This document shows, in pieces, positions 24,584-33,205 of a stretch of DNA of 64,000 bases. Below the pieces are notes generated by a model. It saw only the letters and a program-made list of their open reading frames with translations, searched no databases and was not told the DNA's origin. The position numbers and the translations under genes were made by a program. Position 1 is the first letter of the stretch. The number at the start of each line of letters is the position of its first letter. The stretch is from Dermatophagoides farinae. Its lineage: Eukaryota; Arthropoda; Arachnida; Sarcoptiformes; Pyroglyphidae. The stretch covers positions 6,451,001 through 6,515,000 of the forward strand of contig NC_134677.1 in NCBI RefSeq assembly GCF_024713945.1, given 5' to 3'.

Positions 24584-27500
24584 TTTCGATTTTTCAGGAA
24601 ATAATAATCGTATGAAATGAATGCCCTCCGCCCTATTTTTTAATTTATAAACATAATTAATAGGATTGGTTAATTATAATGCATGGCCATCTATCGACAG
24701 TTGTTATAAGCATAATTTTAAATTCATGAATTTTTTTGTTTTTTTTTATTTTTATTTAGAAAAAAAAATTCACATTCAAACATGATTATTATCCTGGGCA
24801 ACGTGAATACATTGTGAATGAATCCATTGTAATTATTGTTTTTTTTGCATGAAAAGATGATAATAATAGAAAATAGTAGTTGCACACACGTTTTTCTCAT
24901 CTATACTTTCATTTATTTGTTATTTTAATGAAAAAAAAAAATACAAATACAAGTGCAATCCACGTAATTCTTGGAATTCTTTAGTGAGAAAATAATCAGA
25001 CAATTGTTATCAAATGGAAATTAATTATGAACATGAAACAGTTGTATAGTTGAGGGTCAACAAACGGACATCTTATTTTGGACCTAATACTCATACAGAT
25101 ATTAGAATAGATAATGACCATTGTTGTTTGAATGTGAATTTTTTTTTTCTCAACAATGTTACAATTTATATTGTATGACTATAGGAAATATTAAAAATTA
25201 TTCACTACAATCACGACTAGTTGATTGTAGTGTTTTTTTTCAGTTGTTGTTGTTGTTGTTGTTGAGTGTGAATTGATTGTGTGACACGACATGAATAGCA
25301 AATGGACAAAAGAAAAAAAATGGATAGACACGATTTTAGGATTTAAAAAAAACTAATTTGCAAACAACAGAAGCAATGACCAATATTTATCATTCATGAA
25401 ATGTATCTAGAACTAAAAAAAGAAAATGTTTTTTTTTGTTGATTTTGATGATCAATATGTTGATCGATTGCGATTTAAATTACAAAAGCCTTGACGAAAA
25501 AAAATAAATCAATCAGCTAATTTACATATGATGATTGATTTGATTCTTAAGGGTCTGGAATGAGATAGATTTATACAATGTGTAAGCAAAGAAAAAAAAT
25601 GAAACAAAGCAAAATTAGATGAAAAAAAAGATTTACCTTAAAATGAATGAGATGAAAAATATTCAAGGTTTAAAACAAAACAAAAAAAAACGATCACTAT
25701 AAGATGGACAACAAATAGAAATGAATTCGTATTAAAATTTTCTTATCACAAATTTTCTTTGCTAAAAAACAGCATTCGAATATCACATATGAAAATAAAG
25801 ATAGATTAAAACCAATGACAAACAGAGTGTGACAATCACCGTACTCAACATTCGACAAATATATATCGTCGGCAACATATCGTTATCAGAACATTCTTGA
25901 GCTTAAACATCAGAATGATGGTTGCGTTTTGTTCATTCTACCAGACAGAATTTATCATCGACAAAATGTAGTATGTGAGCTTGGCAAAAAAAAAGCTAGC
26001 ATCCATGAACCTCCTATAGAATTATCATCATCTTCATTGATAGTCAAGTGAGTCAGTTTTTATTTGTCTGTATCTTAAAGATTTAGGATGTATATTTGTT
26101 TCACACAAAAAAGGGGTTGCTACTGCCAAAAAAAAAGCCATTCCCATCATCAACATAAAAATCACTTTTAACGGTCTTGAAAATAATTATTACCACACCG
26201 TCTTTATGACACCGATCGTTGATTATAATCCCATTCATTGATTTGTTATGAGTTTTTCATCAAGTTTTAAACATTTAAAATGAATCAATTGGAAAATCTT
26301 GGCAACCAGATTCTTGTGTATTGAACTATTCGAAATGAAATGAAAACTTTAGCAATTTATTATTAACTAGTTTGCTAGAAGCGGACAAATCAATTTCTCA
26401 TTCTGACAAAATAATTTCACCATGATATTGTTTCCTTTTCCTTTATCCATATTATGTGAACATTTTATCATATTGTTGATGATGAATTATTTCAGATTTA
26501 TTGTCAAATACACATATAAAAATCATATTTGGCGGGCGTGATTATGTGTGGGTTGAATTTTCAACGAAAGTACTGATCTGAATCGAATAACCAAAATGAA
26601 TGAACGAATTATTTACATTCATTGCTTTTTTTTCAAATGATCTTTTCCTGGTGCGCACGAATTTTTGTTTTTCATATACAACACAGTGAATTTGATTGTG
26701 TGAACAACAGTGAACAGGAACTAAATTTAGCGTCAAAGTAGAAAGAAATGATTTTTTCTTTCACTTTGGCTCTTATAACATTGGTGCCAAAACAACAAGC
26801 CATACCATTGAAATGCTACAATAATAAAAATGTTGAAATACAATACACACACACAAAATATACATTATAATTTCAATTTTCATTCATTCACAAGTCATGT
26901 ATTGATTTTTTTCTTGTATTTTTCTCTTATTTCAGACGATGAGATTCATAAAACGTGATGACATGATGTTTGTTTTTTTTTAATATTCATTCTTTGTCTT
27001 CAATAGCTGTTTATTATATAATTATAATTATTATATGGACTAGATTCTCCAGATGCTCTAAATCTAATTTTTTTTTTATAATCCGTAAAGTTTGGATAAC
27101 CTTGGATGAAAGCTATGATTATAATGATTCATACCAAATGGTATACACTGTATCATATATCAGATCGTTATTTGAATATCGGAATTTAAACAATTTGCAT
27201 TTTGGCAATATTTCAAAACGTTTTTTTATTGAATTTATAATCAAACAACAAAACAAAAAACAATAATCATTATTTATTCATTTTGTCGTTGATCATTACC
27301 CTTTGTATACCTTAAAAAATTTGCATCAAAACAAAAACATTTATTTGCATTATTCTTTATATTTAAATTTAGTTACATGATATATTACAACAAATTGAAT
27401 TGTCATCGCCCTTGTCGATTGCTACATTCCGGAAAACATATCCGAAAAGATTTTCACACTTATGGACGGTACATGATGATGATGATGATGTATCGAATGT

Positions 27501-27718
27501 CAGAAAAAGAATAATTTGTTTCGTAATTTGCTTGCTTGTTGTTGATATTGTTGAGAATTTTATTTAAATGATGAATGATCGAATAACAAAATGTTAATGG
27601 CTTTGAATAATAATTCAACGAATCATGACTAAATGACAACGAACTTTTTTTTGTTTTTTTATGTATTTTTTTCATATACGATTATTACTTGATCGATAAA
27701 ATGAATGAACTCAATGAA
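24584..27718. other. Intergenic, Fhos 5' side to MBTPS1 3' side
   Basis: About 3.1 kb between two minus-strand genes. It should hold the Fhos long-form promoter and the MBTPS1 3' UTR. Minus-strand AATAAA signals at 27559-27564 and 27340-27345 are candidate MBTPS1 polyadenylation signals. A perfect 11-bp hairpin followed by eight T lies at 25203-25240. A 72-codon plus-strand open frame at 25833-26051 is noted separately. The rest is poly-A/T and simple repeats. Confidence 0.6.
25203..25240. repeat. 11-bp perfect inverted repeat followed by a T8 run
   Basis: CACTACAATCA (25203-25213) and TGATTGTAGTG (25222-25232) are exact reverse complements separated by the 8-nt loop CGACTAGT. On the plus strand the hairpin runs directly into eight T (25233-25240). 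Stem followed by T-run resembles the 3' end of a Pol III transcript, but no A/B box or upstream promoter was found, and T-runs are common here. Confidence 0.6.
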
Positions 27719-30700
27719 CTAACGAAAATGTCTGAGATGAATGAATGATGGAAATCTTCGCTTTAGAATCAATTTTTTGAATAAAAAAATGGACACAAAT
27801 ATCGAGATAATCATGATCGAATAGAATTGATAATTAACATCGGAAGTATTAGATGATCTCTGTTTTTGTTGTATGCCATTGTTACCGTTGAATATTTGAG
27901 CCATTTTCGAATCTGGCCAATCATTGTTCATAGATTTATCGTGTTTCATTCTGTTGTCCAATCTATGACGGTCATCTTTCGAAAAGATTTTCTTCATGAA
28001 TGACGATTCGACAAGTTTATCACTATCATCATCATCATCAGCATCATCAATATTAGCAGACAACAATAGCTTTGGTGATTTAGGTAATTTTTCATCTGAA
28101 CTAATATTCAACATTTGTTGTTTTTCATACACGATCTTTATACATTTCTGAATAGGAACGAATTTTGATGATTGATCAATTACTTTTGAATATTTATACA
28201 ATTGATTTTCTTTTAATCGTTTAGGTTTGATCGGTTGTGTACGACTCAATTGAAAATTATGTACAATAAAATTTTCAATATGTGATTGCATCATAGTATC
28301 AGATTGTTTTTCCTTTTCAATAAATGTCGGCACTTGTCCAGTAGTAGCAAATTGTAATAAAGCATCAAGCATCCAAAAACAATCTTTTTGTTGATGTGCC
28401 TGATCAAGACAATTTGAATCACCATAGATTGAAAAGCGACCAATTTTACGATTAGATAAATTTCTATGCATTCCCAGTATGGCCGCTTGTTCTGTTTTTT
28501 TCTTTCTTTCTTTATTGTTTTCATTCGATATTTCCAAACCTTGGTTGATGAGATCACGATGTATTACAATAAAATTTTCTTTCGGATAATCAATGATACT
28601 CGTCCCAGATGCATAATACATTTCATGTGATCCAAGCTTAAAATTCCCTTCAAAAACTTGTTCACCTAAAGTAACATTCCAATGGACTAGTAAATCGTTC
28701 AAAGCCGGTATGTTAGCACCACCAGTAACTGGTAGCCACCATTGTCTGGTGTTTTCGTCAAAAAATTTAACTTTCTGCATAACTTCCACATTGTACCAAT
28801 CGGCAAATATAATTAACGATAAACCATTTTCAAAGTAATCTTTGCCAAGTTTTTCGATTTCTTCGGGAAAAAATTCTTCCTCTGGATCAACAATTAATAA
28901 CGCGCCATATTGTTTGGCATCAAAACAAATGAAAGGTTGGCCTAAAACTTCCAGGTAATAGCCATTCGATCTAAGGTGTTGATACATTTCACGAAAATTC
29001 GTGCTATAAGAAAAAAATGAAAATTAACTTAGCTGAATAAAATTAAAAGAAAAACTTACTGAATATGATCAGCATTCCAATCAAGGGGATCATATTTTAT
29101 TCGAAGATCATCACGAGGAAAATAACCTGGCGGATAACGTAGATTATGGAATTGATCCCAAAGAATTCGTTTATTTCTTGGTGGAGTAGGGATGATTTTT
29201 ACTTTTATTGGCAAGATTAATTCACTAGTTAAGGTGCTATTATTATTCTCAACATTTTCTGCAGATGATTCAACAGTAAGGGAGATATGTCCTCGAACAA
29301 TGCCTTCCCAATCGGAAGCGAATGATGACACAGATAAATGAAGAGCTATCCATCCAGACCAAGGCCAAAGTATATCTGTGTATGAAATTGCAACGTCTAG
29401 ATAATGTCCATTAAAGCCGCTATAAGGATGCCATTGAGGTCGTTTGTTGATGAATCCAGTGACGCCCATACCATTTAATATAGTAACATTTACAATGATT
29501 GGAACTGCTCCATGATATAATGGCTGGCTACAATATGGCCACATATAAGGACATTCAGTGAAATCGATATAATTTGGATATAAAGATGCTTGAGGTATAT
29601 AATATCGTAGAATATGATAGGCTCTAACGAGATCAAGTTTACCAGCACCTTGTTCAAAAATAGGAGCATTCGGTATCCTATGAGCAGAATGAATGAGTGC
29701 CTGTTTCATACTCGCCGGATTAATAAGATCTCCCATGTGAAGAACACCGCTCATCACTAAAGTGATAGCACCAGCTACGACTGGAGAAGCGACCGATGTT
29801 CCAGAGAGAACACGACATCCGCCATTAATATTTGATCCACGAACATAGGCTCCATAAGTAACAATGTCTGGTTTGACTCTTCCATAACCTTGAGGCAATT
29901 CCCAAGTTGTCATTCCACGGGAAGAAAATCTGGCAATTTGATCATCAAAGTCGATTCCACCAACACCGATAACATCCATTTGATCAGCAGGATTATTCAG
30001 CGTACCATAAAGAGGACCATCATTACCAATGGCTGAAACCATGATAACATTATTGGCTGTAAGTTCCCATACCTTATCAACAAAAGGCGTATCCATAAAA
30101 TCAGGTCCACCAATGCTCAGATTCAAGATATTAATTTTTTTCAATATGGCATAATTAAATGCATCCAAAAACCATGAGGTATATGAAACTTGTTTGTTGG
30201 TAAAGACTCGAAAAATATGAAGTTCAGCGTCAGGTGCAAAACCCAAACATTCTCGACTACTAGCAATCACACCGGCCACAAAAGTTCCATGACCAAGGCC
30301 ATCATCCAAAGTTTTTTCATTCGTCCAATTTGTTCGTTCTTTTATCTTCTTAAAATGCTTATGGTTAAGAGATAAACCAGTATCAAATACAGCGACTTTA
30401 ACACCGGTACCAGTGATTCCCAAATTCCATAGTTTGTCTGCTTGAAGTACATTACTTATCTGTCGGGGTATTGTACGCAACAATCGTCTTCTTGTATCAC
30501 TATAATTTATATTATCAAAACTTGATTGACTAAATCGTTGATTATGATTAGTTTGGGAAATATTTACAAATTTGAGAGTACGAATAATTTTTCTTTGTGG
30601 TGTAATATTTTTTATCTTTCGGTGATTTCGCACGGTTTTCACAAACCATTCCAATGGTATAGATAAATTTACAAAATGAATCACATCAAAATCACTTGGA

Positions 30701-31040
30701 TATTTATTGGCTTCATTGATTCGTTGGAGAATCGACCAACTTTCATCATTTATTCCAGCTTGAGCAAATGAAGCTTTAATAAAATTATATCGAGTTGAGG
30801 ATTTATACAGGTGATTGAAAGTTATGATGAATTCTGCAATTAAAATCAAATTAAAGATACTGTCAAAGTTGGTTAGATTTTTTTACCATTATTAATAATA
30901 TCACTATTGAAACTGTTTTCCACGTATATATCAATTGGAAGATCAAATGTATCACTTAATGAAAATGATCGACAGGTGTCCAGAATTAATAGTTCTGAAA
31001 GGATCAATATATGAAGGAATAGATATTTTGAGATAAACAT
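27719..31040 (-). CDS. MBTPS1: Membrane-bound transcription factor site-1 protease (S1P, subtilisin-kexin isozyme 1)
   Basis: Three exons: 30887-31040, 29060-30833 and 27719-29003, with 53- and 56-bp introns and consistent phases (1, then 2). They give a 1070-residue protein (human: 1052). ATG at 31040 starts a signal peptide ([20 protein letters not shown]). The prodomain keeps the autocleavage motifs RKIIRTLK and RRLL. The subtilase catalytic residues are D202 (AVFDTG), H233 (GLGHGTF), N322 (SAIGNDGP) and S398 (SGTSVASP), each offset by 16 from human. A single transmembrane segment near the C-terminus ([16 protein letters not shown]) is followed by a short basic tail. The enzyme is a Golgi serine protease that makes the first luminal cut in SREBP and ATF6-type precursors and acts after RxxL-type sites. 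It is transcribed divergently from the SOD gene. The TAG stop is at 27719. Identification is very secure from long near-identical blocks around the active site. Confidence 0.97.
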
Positions 31041-31216
31041 TCTAAAGATGGAATATTAAAATCGATATAAAAGACATCAGATTCATGATAATTATTTTTA
31101 ATGAGGAATTTTTTGCTTGTTTCAATTGGAACCAAAGAATATTCATTTTCAAAACAAATAATCATTGAAACACGTGATACTAATTTTTCATTCATAAACA
31201 ATGTATGATGGCACAT
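31004..31216 (-). CDS. 70-codon upstream ORF overlapping the MBTPS1 start (possible uORF)
   Basis: A true ATG at 31214-31216 opens a 70-codon frame (MCHHTLFMNEKLVSR...; ends IYSFIY, TGA). It overlaps the first 37 bases of MBTPS1 coding sequence in another frame. Its codon usage is like that of the genuine genes (GAA, CAT, TCT, AAT, ATT), and it lacks the homopolymers typical of non-coding DNA here. No domain is recognised. It could be a translated uORF that represses MBTPS1, a small separate protein, or 5' UTR that is open by chance. An acceptor-like string (CATCTTTAG) just before the MBTPS1 ATG would remove it if spliced. Confidence 0.3.
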   Translation of the reverse strand: MCHHTLFMNEKLVSRVSMIICFENEYSLVPIETSKKFLIKNNYHESDVFYIDFNIPSLECLSQNIYSFIY

Positions 31217-31639
31217 CTTTTAAATTCCTTTATTTTTAACTTTTATTATTACAATCATCAATGGAATATATCCGTTTTTTCTTTCACTATTTTGTTTCCG
31301 ACGTTTTTTTTTATTCCAACATGAATGGCTAAATTACACTTTATTGTGTTTTCCGTTCTACGTACACGTGCAATCATATTAAACTATTTATATTATCATT
31401 ATATACTTAAGATTTTTGCAATGTTTTTTTTTGTTGGTTACGCTTGAATTATGTTTTGTCGTAATTTGTTTTTCATATTTTCATATCCGTTAACTACAAC
31501 AGATTATGTTTGACATTGATTCAATGAATGAAATGGCTACCATTATGGTTTAATATATTAGATAGAGAAAACGTAAATCAACGTGTTAAACCAAAATCAT
31601 GTTCTGTCCAGTTTGCTTTTGAATGCGAACCTTTTCGCG
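31041..31639. promoter_or_regulatory. Divergent promoter region between MBTPS1 and SOD
   Basis: About 600 bp separate the start codons of two head-to-head genes, so both promoters must lie here. Two palindromic CACGTG E-boxes are visible at 31171-31176 and 31365-31370. Such sites are bound by bHLH-zip factors (USF, MITF/TFE, Myc, SREBP-type). No clear TATA box could be placed for either gene. The regulatory role is inferred from position only. Confidence 0.5.
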
Positions 31640-32335
31640 ATGGCTCTAATACGAATTTTCAATAAGTGTTTCATCCATTTGGCCATTTATTCAATTATTT
31701 GTTGTCTCATCTTTATGGGAATCGCCAATCAAATTCAATTGCCAACATTTGAAGATCTTGATATAAAAGATTTAAACATCGATACCAGTCTAGATTATGG
31801 TCCCGATGATGGTGGTGCAGAAATTTCTCAACCAGTAGCTGCATTTACTGGTGCTGACAAAGATCATGGATCAATGATGATTAAAGCTGTCACTTTAATT
31901 CGTGGCCAAGTCAATGGCATTGTACGTTTGGTTCAAGTTGGTTCTGGACCAACTCTGGTTTCCGGTATTGTCAAAGGTCTCTATCCCTTCTCTAAACACG
32001 GTTTCCATGTCCACGAATATCGTGTGACTGGTGATTGTGAAAGTGCCGGTGAACATTACAATCCGACTAGAGAGAATCATGGGTCACCATTTTCTGTACA
32101 GTCACATGTTGGGGATTTTGGCAATCTTGTCGCTGATGGACTTGGATTCAGCAGATTTCATGTGACTAATCCAAAATTATCGTTACGTGGAAAATATAGT
32201 GTTATTGAGCGTTCATTAGTTATTCATCAACGACCTGATGATCTAGGAATGGGTTTAAATCATGAAAGTCGCAAAACGGGAAATTCTGGAGGAAGACTTG
32301 GCTGTGGTACAATAAAATTCGTAAGCATCGGTTGA
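31640..32335 (+). CDS. Extracellular/membrane-anchored Cu/Zn superoxide dismutase
   Basis: The ATG at 31640 (MALIRIFNK) gives 231 residues; the open frame extends upstream but without another ATG. A hydrophobic stretch at about residues 12-28 (LAIYSIICCLIFMG) is a signal peptide or signal anchor, so the enzyme is secreted or luminal. The Cu/Zn SOD fold begins near residue 80. All metal ligands are present. Counting from 31583, as if the open frame began there, they are H142 and H144 (GFHVHEY), H158 (GEHYNP), H166 (ENHGSP), H175 and D178 (SHVGDFGN) and H215 (VIHQRPDD). The disulphide pair C152/C241 and the active-site arginine (GGRLGCG) are also kept. It converts superoxide to oxygen and hydrogen peroxide. 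A polyadenylation signal AATAAA is at 32405-32410. The last codons contain a GTAAGC donor (32321), so an alternative spliced C-terminus is possible. Confidence 0.95.
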   Translation: MALIRIFNKCFIHLAIYSIICCLIFMGIANQIQLPTFEDLDIKDLNIDTSLDYGPDDGGAEISQPVAAFTGADKDHGSMMIKAVTLIRGQVNGIVRLVQVGSGPTLVSGIVKGLYPFSKHGFHVHEYRVTGDCESAGEHYNPTRENHGSPFSVQSHVGDFGNLVADGLGFSRFHVTNPKLSLRGKYSVIERSLVIHQRPDDLGMGLNHESRKTGNSGGRLGCGTIKFVSIG

Positions 32336-33205
32336 ATATATATATGTTCTGACCATGATGTTACAATACATTAAAAATGAATATCACATTCTTGTATCAA
32401 TATAAATAAAGTTTGTTTGCAAAATGCTTAGCAATGTGCGTCATAAAATCAGCAATGATAAACAAAAAAAAAACTATGCAATAGTCGGTATAGATGAGAT
32501 TCACGACGTGTTTTAAATATAGATTTTGATTGTATCTCCAAGAGACATTATGTATCCAGACAACAATGTCTCATGATCCTTGAAAAGAAAATCAATTTTA
32601 ATAAGGATTCACTCCATTCTACCAGGGTAATGATTCATCATTAAATTTTTTTCCAGATCATTGAAAATGATACGATCAATAAACTTTGGAGAAAGATATG
32701 AAAAATTGGTATTTCATATGGAGCCAATTTCTTTATTACAACAAATGATAAATACGACCTTCAAAACGATTATATGTTTGTGCGTAGGATTGAGTAGACA
32801 ACATCGCCATCGTGGGCTCATTTCCAAATATGTACTTGTAAAAATGTGTAATATTTGTTTTACACAATCACAAAATTTTTTCAAACCATTTCCAACAATT
32901 TACTATTGAATTGAAAAATCATAATCATAATCGATCGATTGTTTAATTGTTTTCACTACGTTTTTAAACATTTACCTGATTCGTAAATAGCGTTACATTG
33001 TTATTGTTTTTATTGTTTTGTTTATATTCTCGTCAATATAATCAACGAACTAAAATTCTTGTAAGGAAGATGTAAAAAAATTTCTCTACTTAATTTTTAC
33101 CATATTTAAAAAAAAACCAACGAAAACACTCGAATAATAATACTCGAATAATGAAGCTAATATTCACGATTTTTAAATTGAACAAATTCTTATTAATCGA
33201 CTAAA
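32336..33205. other. SOD 3' flank and CYLD 5' flank
   Basis: This holds the SOD polyadenylation signal (32405-32410) and then a T-rich acceptor ending in CAG at 32656. After the acceptor, two readings are open: a 15-codon phase-0 extension that would suit the SOD donor (to 32701), and an 82-codon frame from an ATG at 32661 to 32909. The CYLD promoter and 5' UTR should lie in the last few hundred bases; no clear TATA box is seen. Confidence 0.5.
32661..32909 (+). CDS. Unidentified 82-codon ORF between SOD and CYLD (doubtful)
   Basis: ATG at 32661 opens MKMIRSINFGERYEKLVFHM..., which ends KPFPTIYY at 32909. It has gene-like codon use and few homopolymers, and is preceded closely by a strong acceptor (TTTTTTTCCAG, ending 32656). 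It contains several Cys and basic residues but no recognised motif. Frames of this size are common by chance in the window, so it may be non-coding. Confidence 0.2.
   Translation: MKMIRSINFGERYEKLVFHMEPISLLQQMINTTFKTIICLCVGLSRQHRHRGLISKYVLVKMCNICFTQSQNFFKPFPTIYY

Noticed and set aside
26542-26736. 64-codon minus-strand ORF between Fhos and MBTPS1
   Set aside because: It starts at a non-ATG codon, has no splice context or motif, and is of a length common by chance here.
28291-28557. 88-codon minus-strand ORF inside MBTPS1
   Set aside because: It is a shadow frame of the MBTPS1 third exon.
31583-31639. 19-codon N-terminal extension of SOD
   Set aside because: The frame begins at GTG, not ATG; the first in-frame ATG is at 31640 and is followed by a plausible signal sequence.
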